This document shows positions 50,818 to 59,535 of a stretch of 64,000 nt of DNA, in pieces. The notes below the pieces were generated by a model. That model worked only from the letters and a program-made list of their open reading frames with translations, had not been told where the DNA came from and made no database searches. The DNA comes from Helicobacter fennelliae. Lineage in GTDB: Bacteria; Campylobacterota; Campylobacteria; Campylobacterales; Helicobacteraceae. Positions within the stretch are counted from its first letter, which is position 1. The number at the start of each line of letters is the position of its first letter. The stretch covers positions 1,612,001 through 1,676,000 of the forward strand of contig NZ_UGIB01000001.1 in assembly GCF_900451005.1 (NCBI RefSeq), in the 5' to 3' direction. The position numbers and the translations under genes were made by a program.

Positions 50818-52644
50818 CTATTGCTTAATCCCAAGCAAAGTCTCTATCATTCTATCAATCGTCGTAATCACCTTTGCATTAGCCGCATATCCGCCTTGAA
50901 ACTTAATCAAATTCACCATTTCCTCATCAATACTCACTTGCGTGATCGCGAGATGTTCTTTTTTTGTGGCTTCCAGGACTGATTTTTTGGTATCAAGTAT
51001 GCGTTGCGTCTCTTCTGTATCGGTAGCTACGCGCCCGGCTGCAAACTGATAAAACTCGCTAATTTTCATATTTGAGAGCTGTTTTGAGTGTTTGTTATAA
51101 AAATCCACCTTATCATATTGGAGCTGCTGCATCATATTTGCCACATCAAAGTTTCCATTAATTGGCGCAAGCCAAGGACGAATATATGTAGGATCTTTTT
51201 GGTATTGACGATGAATGTGTATATCTTTTGCGCTATCGCCATCAAGAAATTTATTAATCCCAATCGCTCCTGTGAAATTTGTGCCATTATCTTTGATCCC
51301 GACATATAGCCCTTCTGATGGTCGTTTGGCTTGGATAAAAAACTTCTTCACCATCGGATCAAAATACGCCTGAAAATAATCATCAAAGTCGTTTGTGTCG
51401 TTATTGTCTTTATTATCATCAATGTTTTCATTGATTTTTTGCACGACATCATGCATTGTTGTTACATTATCAATATAGATTCTGCGCTTTGCGATGACTT
51501 CGCCATTTGTATTGTATGCGATCACATCAAAAGAGCCATTTTTGACATTATAACCTGTATCTTTAAGGGCTTGATTGGCTTGAAAGCCCACTTGATCACT
51601 GCTAATCTCACTTGTCGCGGATTGAGCGTATATGGCATTTGTAGCCTCCATAAAGCCTTGCGCAAAAGTATCAAGATAATCAATATATTGCTGCAATTTT
51701 CCAATTTTTGTGCCATTGTAGCCTGTATTATAAAGGCTAATGAGCGATCCTGCCTTGCCCTCTAGCATTTTGTCAGTAACATCAACATCTTTAAAATCAT
51801 AAGTGCGATAATACACGCGATTAAGGTGCTCGGCGTTGTTTTCTTTTTCTAATGTCAATGGGTGAAAAGTCGAACCATCGACGATATTAAAGCCTTGCGC
51901 GACATTCATAACATAATTTTCATCAAAGTCAGCCGTTGAGATTGAGGTTTGAGAATCTGTTTTGAGATGGTTTTTGAATACCTTACCACCGATAAGCTCT
52001 ATAAGGTGGAATTCATACTCATCTCGCCTATCGCGCAATTCATTTGCCTGCTGATAACGTTTAGCGTCTTCCATTTCGCCTATTTTTTCATTTAAATGCG
52101 CGATTTCATAGCCTAAGCGATTGGCTTCTTTGACGATTGTCTCTAGATTCTCGCTTGCTTGCCTTTGGATCGCGGTAAGCTTGAGGCGCGTATCTCGTAT
52201 ATTGCGCGTCAAAACTTGAGTGGCTTCTGCTAGCACTTGCTTTTGTGCGGCGTCTTTTGGATTTTTGGAGAGATCTTTCCATGCGTTAAAATATGTCTCA
52301 AGATCATTATAGATTCCAACGCCATCGACATCTGGAAAATGCGCTGATACCTCTCGTAGATTGTTAAAGCTATTTTCAAAAAACGAATGCTCTGAAGCGG
52401 CTTTTGTATAGCGATCAAACACAAAATCATCATGGATTCTGCGAATAGCTTGCACATCAACGCCTCTTCCCATAATCAGCTGATTATGCATAACTAGCGG
52501 ACGCTCTGGCTGTGCGATCACTCGTTTTCTGCTATAAAACTCATCACTTGCGTTAGAGATGTTATTACCCGTGGTATCAACCATCACTTGATGTGCTTGC
52601 AAGCCCGTGTAAGAGGTGTTAAGAGAAGTTAAGATTCCACCCAT
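50818..52644 (-). CDS. flgK: Flagellar hook-associated protein 1 FlgK
   Basis: 608 residues. First hook-filament junction protein, exported by the flagellar type III system. The N-terminus (LNTSYTGLQAHQVMVDTTGN then NISNASDEFYSRKRV) and C-terminal helix (INLIKFQGGYAANAKVITTI-like: MVNLIKFQGGYAANAKVITT) are the paired heptad ends of axial proteins. flgN and flgM lie upstream on the same strand. Confidence 0.96.
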   Translation of the reverse strand: MGGILTSLNTSYTGLQAHQVMVDTTGNNISNASDEFYSRKRVIAQPERPLVMHNQLIMGRGVDVQAIRRIHDDFVFDRYTKAASEHSFFENSFNNLREVSAHFPDVDGVGIYNDLETYFNAWKDLSKNPKDAAQKQVLAEATQVLTRNIRDTRLKLTAIQRQASENLETIVKEANRLGYEIAHLNEKIGEMEDAKRYQQANELRDRRDEYEFHLIELIGGKVFKNHLKTDSQTSISTADFDENYVMNVAQGFNIVDGSTFHPLTLEKENNAEHLNRVYYRTYDFKDVDVTDKMLEGKAGSLISLYNTGYNGTKIGKLQQYIDYLDTFAQGFMEATNAIYAQSATSEISSDQVGFQANQALKDTGYNVKNGSFDVIAYNTNGEVIAKRRIYIDNVTTMHDVVQKINENIDDNKDNNDTNDFDDYFQAYFDPMVKKFFIQAKRPSEGLYVGIKDNGTNFTGAIGINKFLDGDSAKDIHIHRQYQKDPTYIRPWLAPINGNFDVANMMQQLQYDKVDFYNKHSKQLSNMKISEFYQFAAGRVATDTEETQRILDTKKSVLEATKKEHLAITQVSIDEEMVNLIKFQGGYAANAKVITTIDRMIETLLGIKQ

Positions 52645-52675
52645 TTTGCTTCCTGTTTAGATTCTGTATTGCTTG

Positions 52676-53116
52676 CTAGACTTGGACTTGCAAGATATTG
52701 GCTTTGAGTTGAGAGGAGGCTTTTTTGTTTTCGCCATATCCGATATTTTCTTGAGGTATGATTCTGTCTTTGAGCGAGGTAAAAAACTCAAGCACTGCAA
52801 ATACTATGCGCGCATAATCGCTATTGAGCTTTTTGAGCTCGCTTAATTTATCGCGCATATTGCCAAATAAATCGATAATTTCTGCACTTAAAATATCTTG
52901 AAGCTCTTGAGTGGGTTGATTGTTTTTTATGATTCTAATTTCTTGATCTATCAGGGATTTTTTTGTCTCAAATTCTTGGATTAAGGCTTCTTTTTTGGTA
53001 TTTGACTCAAAAATCTCATTATGATTAGCAACCTTAATGCTCTCTATATCAAATTTCGTGTATTCAATAAGCGTTTGCAAATCCGCAATCGCGCCTTTTA
53101 AATATTGCACTAACAT
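52676..53116 (-). CDS. flgN: Flagellar export chaperone FlgN-like protein
   Basis: 146 residues, helical with coiled-coil character, C-terminal GYGENKKASSQLKANILQ, starting at the ATG at 53116 with GGAGG 8 bases upstream (the ATG at 53128 lacks one). Sequence signature is weak, so the call rests on size, helicity and position between flgM and flgK. FlgN would guard FlgK and FlgL before export. Confidence 0.75.
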   Translation of the reverse strand: MLVQYLKGAIADLQTLIEYTKFDIESIKVANHNEIFESNTKKEALIQEFETKKSLIDQEIRIIKNNQPTQELQDILSAEIIDLFGNMRDKLSELKKLNSDYARIVFAVLEFFTSLKDRIIPQENIGYGENKKASSQLKANILQVQV

Positions 53117-53157
53117 CACAACCTCCATTTATCTCCATATCATAAATGGAGATATTT

Positions 53158-53370
53158 TTAGAGATTAAGCAAATCTAGTGCCATTTTTTCTGAAGTTTTT
53201 TGTAAGTCAATCTTATAGTCTCTATTTTCAATAGATTCTTTGATTTGTGCTGCTTTGTTTTGATTGGTTACTTCTTGAATGTCTTTATTTTTTCGTATCA
53301 TTGCTTTTTTTTCTTCTTCTTTGTAGCCGGCATTTACTGAAGCCAAGTTTGTTCTAATACCATCTATCAT
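53158..53370 (-). CDS. flgM: Anti-sigma-28 factor FlgM
   Basis: 70 residues, hydrophilic, with the C-terminal sigma-binding helix IENRDYKIDLQKTSEKMALD. Holds FliA (sigma-28) inactive until the hook is complete. AAGGAGTTTG precedes the ATG. A CGATT upstream (minus strand, about 53405-53412) might belong to a sigma-28 promoter, but I could not match both boxes. Confidence 0.82.
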   Translation of the reverse strand: MIDGIRTNLASVNAGYKEEEKKAMIRKNKDIQEVTNQNKAAQIKESIENRDYKIDLQKTSEKMALDLLNL

Positions 53371-53462
53371 AGCAAACTCCTTGTTTTGAACTCATAATAA
53401 ACCACAATCGACAATTCTTATTTATTTTGTATAGAAATGCAATTTTTCATTATCATTAACAA

Positions 53463-53654
53463 TTACCGCAACTTCTTACTTAATTCTTTTTGGAGTGCTT
53501 CAACATCTGTTACATTATTGTTTGGCTGGCTGCTTGATGACTGAAATAGCGAAATATTCGGATTGACACGATATGTAAAAATACCGACAAAAATCATTGA
53601 ATAGCAAAATAGCGCAAAACAAATGCTTGGAAAAATCCACACTCGCAAATTCAT
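53463..53654 (-). CDS. Hypothetical small membrane protein
   Basis: 63 residues from the ATG at 53654 (GAGGA 6 bases upstream; the longer form from 53708 is less likely). One hydrophobic helix (WIFPSICFALFCYSMIFVGI) and a short polar tail. Lies between flgM and divergent csd3. No family recognised. Confidence 0.6.
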   Translation of the reverse strand: MNLRVWIFPSICFALFCYSMIFVGIFTYRVNPNISLFQSSSSQPNNNVTDVEALQKELSKKLR

Positions 53655-53755
53655 AGAAATCCTCGTTTTTGGGTTTAGAGCTTGGATTATACCAAAAAAT
53701 ACGCCCAAAGACTATCGAGTTTGTGAAAATAATCAAGTTTATTTAAAATATTTGT

Positions 53756-53761
53756 TATAAT
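53756..53761 (+). promoter_or_regulatory. Extended -10 element of csd3
   Basis: TTTGTTATAATGC matches TGn-TATAAT, 75 bases before the preferred start at 53837. Confidence 0.55.
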
Positions 53762-53836
53762 GCAAACTTTAATAAATCCCCTCAAAAATAATGATAAAAA
53801 TAAAAGTCCAATAAATACAACAAAATGGAATACTCG

Positions 53837-55006
53837 ATGAAAAAAATTTTATGTCTTGTGTGTTTGAGCTTTTGTATATGTCTAGGTGCTATTGGTGAGA
53901 GAATGCAATGGAGCAATGGACTTACCCTTTTGGCATTTTTTGAGCAGAATCTCATTCCACTCAAGCTCTATTATAATCTTCCCGCACAAGACAAAGAACT
54001 CACTGCTGAAGTAAAGGCAAATGCGACTTACTATACTTTGCGAAATGAAAATGGCGATTTGCTTCATGCGCTTATTCCGATAAGTAACGATGTCCAAATG
54101 CATATTTACAAAAAAAATAATGACTACAAACTTGATTTTATCCCTATTGTATCTTTTGCAAAACAGCAGATCCTCACAATCGCCACTCAAACTTCCCCAT
54201 ATCAAGATATAGTTAATATCACAGGAGATGTTTTGCTCGCTTCAGAATTTGCAAATATTTATAAAAAAAGTCTCTCATCTGCTGTTATACACACAAATGA
54301 CAAAATAGCCCTCATTTTTGATCGTGAGTATCGACTCGGCAAGCCATTTGGCATTCCAGAGATTAAGGCTACGATGATAGAAACCGCAAAAAAGGCACAT
54401 TATGTTTTCTTGCATACAAATGGACAATACTACAACAAAAACGGAAAAGAAATGGCAGGATTTGTCCTTGAAGTCCCTGTGCATTACACAAGAATTTCTT
54501 CTAAATTCTCTTATGGCAGACCTCACCCGATACTCAAAGTCGTCCGCCCGCATTATGGAGTGGATTATGTTGCCAAATATGGCACTCCAATCAGAGCTGC
54601 TGCCTCTGGAAGGGTTATATTTGCAGGTATTCGCGGAGGATATGGAAAGGTCGTCGAAATAGCGCACGAAGAAGGGCTAAAAACTCTTTATGCGCATATG
54701 AGCGTCATTAGCTCAAAAATCAAGCCCGGAGTCTATGTCAAAGTCGGCACAACAATAGGCAATGTCGGCAATACCGGAATAAGCACAGGTGCACATCTTC
54801 ACTTTGGGGTTTATAAATTTAATCAGCCAATAAATCCTCTAGGCAGAATCCGAACCACAAAAAGCGAACTTAAAGGCAAAGAAAAAAAAGAATTCCTAGA
54901 GTATGCTAATCGCTATGAAGCAGCATTTCAAAACGCCATAAGCCTTGTTGATTGGGAAAAGCAATCATATAACATTTCAAATCAAGGAGATTTTATACAA
55001 CAATGA
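53837..55006 (+). CDS. csd3: Peptidoglycan M23 metallopeptidase Csd3 (HdpA)
   Basis: Periplasmic zinc endo- and carboxypeptidase that trims muropeptide stems and crosslinks and so sets helical cell shape. From 53837 it has a signal peptide (MKKILCLVCLSFCICLGAIG). After N-terminal domains the LytM motifs RPHYGVDYVAKYGTPIRAAA and TGAHLHFGVY provide the HxxxD and HxH ligands. The context (nudix, pgbA-like, glcD) matches H. pylori. The in-frame ATG at 53825 is an alternative. It overlaps the next gene by four bases. Confidence 0.93.
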   Translation: MKKILCLVCLSFCICLGAIGERMQWSNGLTLLAFFEQNLIPLKLYYNLPAQDKELTAEVKANATYYTLRNENGDLLHALIPISNDVQMHIYKKNNDYKLDFIPIVSFAKQQILTIATQTSPYQDIVNITGDVLLASEFANIYKKSLSSAVIHTNDKIALIFDREYRLGKPFGIPEIKATMIETAKKAHYVFLHTNGQYYNKNGKEMAGFVLEVPVHYTRISSKFSYGRPHPILKVVRPHYGVDYVAKYGTPIRAAASGRVIFAGIRGGYGKVVEIAHEEGLKTLYAHMSVISSKIKPGVYVKVGTTIGNVGNTGISTGAHLHFGVYKFNQPINPLGRIRTTKSELKGKEKKEFLEYANRYEAAFQNAISLVDWEKQSYNISNQGDFIQQ

Positions 55007-55647
55007 GTTATTTTTTAAATCCACCGCAACCAACCCCAAAAATCACAGATTTACGGCAAGCACTCTGTAAAGATTCTCGATTTATTAAGCCTATGCGCCT
55101 TTATTATAAGCAAGATGGGCAAGAAAAAAATTGGGATATTATCCACTCTCACGATAGTGTATCTGTGATGATTTATGAGCAAGATCTCGAAGCATTTGTA
55201 ATCGTCAAGCAATTCCGACCAGCGGTATTTATGCGTAATAATGACGGGTATATTTATGAGCTTTGCGCAGGGCTTGTAGATAAACCCAAAAAAACACTTG
55301 AAGAAATTGCTGCTGAGGAAGTTTTTGAAGAATGCGGATATGAAATCACGCCAAATCGACTTCAAAAAATCACAACCTTTTATACATCTGTGGGAATCAG
55401 CGGTGCGAGGCAGACTATCTTTTTTGTCTCTGTCAATAAAAACGACAAACACTCTCTTGGAGGCGGGATTGATGATGAAAAAATCGAAGTGCTCTATCTC
55501 AAAAAAGACAAAGCATTAGAATTTATAAATGATGAAACCTACCACAAAACACCAGCTTTAGGTTTTGCGATTAATTATTTTTTTTATCAATCTAATCAGA
55601 ATCTAACAAATAGCACACTTACAACAGCACAAAAGGCAAATAAATGA
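55003..55647 (+). CDS. NUDIX hydrolase (nucleotide-sugar diphosphatase-like)
   Basis: 214 residues. The Nudix box appears as GLVDKPKKTLEEIAAEEVFE then ECGYE. It keeps the initial Gly, the first Glu and the metal-binding EE, but the usual REU arginine reads Glu (AEEVFEE). The upstream FVIVKQFRPAVFMRNNDGYI then YELCAGLVD fits UDP-sugar or ADP-ribose hydrolases. Overlaps csd3 (ATGA) and the next gene (ATGA), so the three are translated together. Confidence 0.88.
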   Translation: MSYFLNPPQPTPKITDLRQALCKDSRFIKPMRLYYKQDGQEKNWDIIHSHDSVSVMIYEQDLEAFVIVKQFRPAVFMRNNDGYIYELCAGLVDKPKKTLEEIAAEEVFEECGYEITPNRLQKITTFYTSVGISGARQTIFFVSVNKNDKHSLGGGIDDEKIEVLYLKKDKALEFINDETYHKTPALGFAINYFFYQSNQNLTNSTLTTAQKANK

Positions 55648-56414
55648 AAAAATTTATAGTTGCAAGCTTGTGTATCGCCATGCATGCGCTAATGTATGCG
55701 GAGGCATTAAATAGTCCGATAAAAATCACTATCGACAAAATCGATACAAAATCTCAAACAATCCAATTTCTAGCCCCAGATCTCAAAGTCGGCGAAACAG
55801 GAATCATCAATCACCACTTTGGCGATAATTATCAAGGGATTATAGGTATCGCTCAAATCACACATATTGATTCTGCATATGCGAGTGCAAAAATCATTAA
55901 TAATAAATTGCTTTCACAGCCCTACCTTCCAAATCCAACTATTGCAGTCTCAAAAGGCGATGAGATTGTGTTTCGGCTTCTTAATAATCAAGCCTTTATC
56001 ATCGCACCAAATTTAGAGACATACGAAAAAGTGCGACTCGAAAACAAAGAGATTAATTTTTTAAATTCTGATCTGATGGTGGCATATCTTTTTGACAAAG
56101 GTGGGTTTGATCCTAAACCTTCATTTTTTAATGAAGTATGCCAAATGTATAGTGTCGGGCTTTTGTATGTCATCACCCAAAACACACTTCAGATTCTAGA
56201 CTGCCAAAGCCTCATCGTCCTAGAATCTAAAGAGTTTGATACATCTGCAGTTACAGACACTATCGCGCCATTTTTTTCTAGAATCCAATACTCTTCAAGT
56301 GGCAGTTTAGACGCAAGCCTAAAATCCAAAAAATCCAAGCATTACTTTCAATATTATCAAGCCCTTGTCAAAGAAGGTATGGAATTTAAAACCATAAAAA
56401 TAAAATCAAAATAA
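55644..56414 (+). CDS. pgbA: PgbA-like (plasminogen-binding family) exported protein
   Basis: 256 residues with signal peptide (FIVASLCIAMHALMYAEA). The body (ITIDKIDTKSQTIQFLAPDL, GIINHHFGDNYQGIIGIAQI) resembles the conserved N-terminal domain of H. pylori plasminogen-binding protein PgbA, which occupies this position between the nudix gene and glcD. The long Lys/Glu-rich C-terminal part of PgbA is absent; the end is only KTIKIKSK. A terminal lysine remains, but plasminogen binding should not be assumed. Confidence 0.75.
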   Translation: MKKFIVASLCIAMHALMYAEALNSPIKITIDKIDTKSQTIQFLAPDLKVGETGIINHHFGDNYQGIIGIAQITHIDSAYASAKIINNKLLSQPYLPNPTIAVSKGDEIVFRLLNNQAFIIAPNLETYEKVRLENKEINFLNSDLMVAYLFDKGGFDPKPSFFNEVCQMYSVGLLYVITQNTLQILDCQSLIVLESKEFDTSAVTDTIAPFFSRIQYSSSGSLDASLKSKKSKHYFQYYQALVKEGMEFKTIKIKSK

Positions 56415-56424
56415 TGAGGACAAT

Positions 56425-57801
56425 ATGCTAGAATCTACACATTTTAAAGCCCTGCAAAATATCGTGGGGCAGGAGAATTGCTACAATGACAAGGCGCATT
56501 TGATAGCCTACTGCTATGACGCCACAAGAGAGCGCTACGAGCCAGATGCGGTGGTGTATCCTAGAGATGAGCGCGATGTGAGCGAGATTTTAAAATATTG
56601 CAATACGCATAAAATCGCAGTGATCCCGCGCGGTGCGGGCAGTGGCTTTACCGGTGGCGCATTGCCACATAAAGGCGGGATAATCCTAGCGCTTGAGAAA
56701 TATTTTAATAAAATTCTAGAAATTGATGAAAAAAATCTCATTGCGCGCGTGCAGCCCGGCGTAGTCAATAAGCACTTCCAAAATGCTGTCGAGCAAAAGG
56801 GGCTCTTTTACCCGCCAGATCCCGCAAGCCAAGAGTATAGCACGCTTGGGGGCAATGTGAGCGAAAACGCCGGCGGAATGCGCGCGGCAAAATATGGAAT
56901 TACCAAAGACTATGTAATGGCGCTGCGCGCGGTGCTGCCAAATGGCGAGATAATCCGCGCAGGCAAAAAAACAATAAAAGATGTCGCAGGCTATAATATC
57001 GTAGGCACGCTGATAGCAAGCGAGGGGACGCTGGCGGTGATTACCGAGCTTACCCTAAAGCTCATCGCCAAGCCAAAGTATAAAAAGTCTGCCATGGGCG
57101 TGTTTGGTAGCATTGATGATGCGATGAATGCAGTCTATAAAAGCATGGCAAGCGGGATTACACCCGTGGCGATGGAGTTTTTGGATAATCTCAGCATTCG
57201 CGCAGTCGAGGAGCGCTTCCACAAAGGGCTACCCACAGAATCTGGCGCGATCCTCATCACCCAAGTAGATGGCGATCTTCCCCAAGTGATCGAGTATCAG
57301 CTAAGCGCGCTTGAGGCAAAATTTAAAGAAAACGGCTGCCAAGAGTTTAAAATCGCCCAAAGTGCACAGGAGGAGGAAGATCTGTGGTTTGCTAGACGCA
57401 ATGCAAGCCAAAGTATCACAATCTATGGCAAAAAAAAGCTCAACGAAGACATCACCGTCCCGCGCGCGCGCCTGCCTGAGCTACTAGCTGGTATTGCCAA
57501 AGTGAGCGAGAAATACAGCTTTAAGATCCCCTGCTTTGGGCACACAGGCGATGGCAATGTACATACAAATGTGATGGTGGAGGACTTGAAGGATTTGGAG
57601 AAGGGGCATGAGGCGATAACTGAGATTTTTAAGCTCGCAGTCGATCTGGAGGGCACGCTTAGCGGCGAGCATGGCATAGGGCTCTCAAAAGCGCCATTTA
57701 TGCACTTAGCCTTTAGTGAGGCAGAGATGAATCTCTTTAGGGCGCTGAAAAGGGCGTTTGATCCTAATAATATCCTAAACCCTGCCAAAATGGGGCTATA
57801 A
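56425..57801 (+). CDS. glcD: Glycolate oxidase subunit GlcD / FAD-linked D-lactate dehydrogenase family
   Basis: 458 residues. FAD-binding PCMH domain: VVYPRDERDVSEILKYC, IPRGAGSGFTGGALPHKGGI, YPPDPASQEYSTLGGNVSEN and DVAGYNIVGTLIASEGTLAV. C-terminal oxidase domain: FGHTGDGNVHTN and GEHGIGLSK. It oxidises glycolate or D-lactate in the respiratory chain. The DNA is clearly richer in GCG/CGC than pgbA next door (for example GTCCCGCGCGCGCGCCTGCC), a sharp change at 56425. Confidence 0.93.
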   Translation: MLESTHFKALQNIVGQENCYNDKAHLIAYCYDATRERYEPDAVVYPRDERDVSEILKYCNTHKIAVIPRGAGSGFTGGALPHKGGIILALEKYFNKILEIDEKNLIARVQPGVVNKHFQNAVEQKGLFYPPDPASQEYSTLGGNVSENAGGMRAAKYGITKDYVMALRAVLPNGEIIRAGKKTIKDVAGYNIVGTLIASEGTLAVITELTLKLIAKPKYKKSAMGVFGSIDDAMNAVYKSMASGITPVAMEFLDNLSIRAVEERFHKGLPTESGAILITQVDGDLPQVIEYQLSALEAKFKENGCQEFKIAQSAQEEEDLWFARRNASQSITIYGKKKLNEDITVPRARLPELLAGIAKVSEKYSFKIPCFGHTGDGNVHTNVMVEDLKDLEKGHEAITEIFKLAVDLEGTLSGEHGIGLSKAPFMHLAFSEAEMNLFRALKRAFDPNNILNPAKMGL

Positions 57802-57877
57802 AGTAATGCTTGGCTTTTTTGCGCACTTTTAGGCAATTCAGCTTTGCGCGATAAATCACCACGCATCGATTCTGCTT

Positions 57878-57906
57878 CATTGCGGCGCACGAGCAAGTAC
57901 GCCTCA
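57878..57906. repeat. Hairpin core shared with family A and B elements
   Basis: ATTGCGGCGCACGAGCAAGT then ACGCCTCAT matches 5126-5150 (GCGACGCACGCACAAGTGCG then CCTCA) and, reversed, the interior of the element at 50663-50792. It can form a GGCGcac...GTACGCC-type stem. It lies in 57802-58254, which otherwise shows only a REP unit and no gene. Confidence 0.5.
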
Positions 57907-58071
57907 TTCGCAGAATCTCTTTGTGGCAATTTCTCATCGCAAATCTTAGAATTGCTGTTGTCGCTTATTTTTCAGCCCTTATTCAAAGTAAAGAAGTTTT
58001 TTTGGGAAAACGCAACGCGCGGGTTTGTGAATAGGATTCTAAAATCTAAACCCGTTAAGATTCAAAATCTG

Positions 58072-58112
58072 CCCTGTCATTGCGAGCGAGTGAAACGAGC
58101 GTGGCAGTCTAT
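58072..58112. repeat. REP-like palindrome
   Basis: CCTGTCATTGCGAGCGAGTG then AAACGAGCGTGGCAGTCTA is one REP unit with complementary ends (GCGAGCG...CG-CTCGT in the inner stem). Confidence 0.65.
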
Positions 58113-58254
58113 TTGTAGAATCTTAGACAACACAGATTCTAAAATCCCCGCAGTTTAAGCCCCGTGCAATGCAAAAAATTATAAAATCCCCAAATCTCAT
58201 TGGCGCGCATTATGATAAGCCAATGTATTTTATCCCACAATACAAGGAGAGTAA

Positions 58255-59250
58255 ATGACAAAACAGCAAGTGCAAGAGATTCTTAAAAATCTTGCTTTTA
58301 GGATTCTCAAAAAAAGTATGAGTAACAAAGAACTAAACGCCGATCGGGCGCGCTATGAGCAGCTTAATACCGATACGCGCTTTAGCACAGGCAAGCAGCA
58401 CGATTATATCTGCCGCTTTGATAAATACGCCCAAAATGGCGGGATAATCGATAATCAATACTTTATCCAAGACATTTGGGGTGCTAGAAAAGTCTATGAG
58501 CACGCGCCAAGTGTGCATTATGATGTGGGCTCTTCAGTGCAGGGCTTCATCGCGCACCTGCTTTCCCAAAAGCAAAAAATTGTGCTAATTGACATACGAA
58601 AAATGGATAATAACTTTGATACACAATTTTTAAGAGAGCCTAGAAATGTGCTAATGGGGGGGGGGCTAAGGCAAACTACCGCTTCCTTTCAAATCAAATC
58701 TCAAACAGAATCTAAATCAAAATCTAAATCAGAATCCAAACTTGATTCTGTGATTTTAGATTCTCATTCAAATTTCCATTCAAATTCTTGTGGCGGGATT
58801 GATTATATCTGCGCAGATGCGACAAATTTAGAAGGCATAGCAGATAATAGTGTCGAGTCGCTCTCTGCGCTCTGCTCGGTGGAGCATTTTGGCTTAGGGC
58901 GCTATGGCGATCCTATCGCGCCAAATGCGTGGGAGCAGGCACTACGTTCTTTTTCGCGTGTGCTAAAGCCCGGTGGCAGGCTGTATTTTAGCGTGCCTAT
59001 TGGGCAGATAAGCAAAGTGTGCTTTAACGCGCACCGCGTGTTTCACCCGAGCCTGATTATAGAGACACTAGATTCTCTGCAGTTGCTTGAGTTTGGCTAT
59101 ATTGAGGGCTTTGATGTGATTAGAACGATGTGGCGCGAAAATGTGGATTGCGCGCTTATCACCGATGAGCGCGCGCTAGAGCGTATGCCAGAGATGCAAA
59201 ATTGGGGCACAACGGGGCTTTTTGAGTTTATCAAGCCAGAATCTAAATAA
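58255..59250 (+). CDS. DUF268 family protein (predicted SAM-dependent methyltransferase fold), poly-G phase-variable
   Basis: 331 residues; ACAAGGAGAG precedes the ATG. The body matches DUF268: YFIQDIWGARKVYEHAPSVH then YDVGSS; NSVESLSALCSVEHFGLGRY then GDPIAPNAWE; LKPGGRLYFSVPIGQ, a methyltransferase-like post-I motif. DUF268 genes often sit with surface-polysaccharide genes; the substrate is unknown. At about residues 135-182 a foreign-looking insert begins with ten G (MGGGLRQ) and goes on in Ser/Lys-rich AGAATC-derived codons (KSKSKSESKLDS). With ten G the frame is open (ON); 9 or 11 would close it. Confidence 0.85.
   Translation: MTKQQVQEILKNLAFRILKKSMSNKELNADRARYEQLNTDTRFSTGKQHDYICRFDKYAQNGGIIDNQYFIQDIWGARKVYEHAPSVHYDVGSSVQGFIAHLLSQKQKIVLIDIRKMDNNFDTQFLREPRNVLMGGGLRQTTASFQIKSQTESKSKSKSESKLDSVILDSHSNFHSNSCGGIDYICADATNLEGIADNSVESLSALCSVEHFGLGRYGDPIAPNAWEQALRSFSRVLKPGGRLYFSVPIGQISKVCFNAHRVFHPSLIIETLDSLQLLEFGYIEGFDVIRTMWRENVDCALITDERALERMPEMQNWGTTGLFEFIKPESK
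58656..58665 (+). repeat. Poly-G tract (10 G) inside the DUF268 gene
   Basis: Ten G in AT-G10-CTAAGG, in frame as Met-Gly-Gly-Gly-Leu-Arg. The same bases AT-G10-CTAAG occur at 33221-33230. Confidence 0.88.
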
Positions 59251-59292
59251 GCTAAAAACTACAAATGACAGAATCTAGTTTCCAGAGAATCT

Positions 59293-59484
59293 AAATTCTA
59301 GCTTTTAAGCGATTTTACGGGAGATTTGTTTTTCGCTTCGTCGATAGGCGATTAGCCTTATCTCCTTGCTCAAAACTTCACAATCTATCAAACCCTTGCA
59401 AACCCTTGCAAACCCTTGCAAACCCTTGCAAACCCTTGCAAACCCTTGCAAACCCTTGCAAACTCATCTTAAAATCTAGAATTT
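59293..59484. repeat. Intergenic inverted-arm element, family A, copy 2
   Basis: The arms AAATTCTAGCTTTTAAG (59293-59309) and CTTAAAATCTAGAATTT (59468-59484) are identical to those of copy 1 at 5071-5192. The interior differs but keeps a hairpin (GATAGGC...GCCTTATC) at the equivalent place and gains a 70-base tandem array, which equals the length difference between the two copies (192 against 122). Confidence 0.65.
59391..59460. repeat. Tandem array of a 10-bp unit, seven copies
   Basis: AACCCTTGCA is repeated seven times without change. The unit is about one helical turn. It is internal to the family A element and not in a gene, and there are no spacers. Confidence 0.9.
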
Positions 59485-59535
59485 TTTTATGCTTGTTTGT
59501 GTTTGCATAGATTCTAAAATCTAAAAACTCAAAAA

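Noticed and set aside
53390-53430. Sigma-28 promoter of flgM
   Set aside because: A CGATT is present on the minus strand, but I could not find a TAAA box at the expected spacing.
59391-59460. Possible CRISPR array
   Set aside because: The 10-base units are contiguous with no spacers, so it is a simple tandem repeat.
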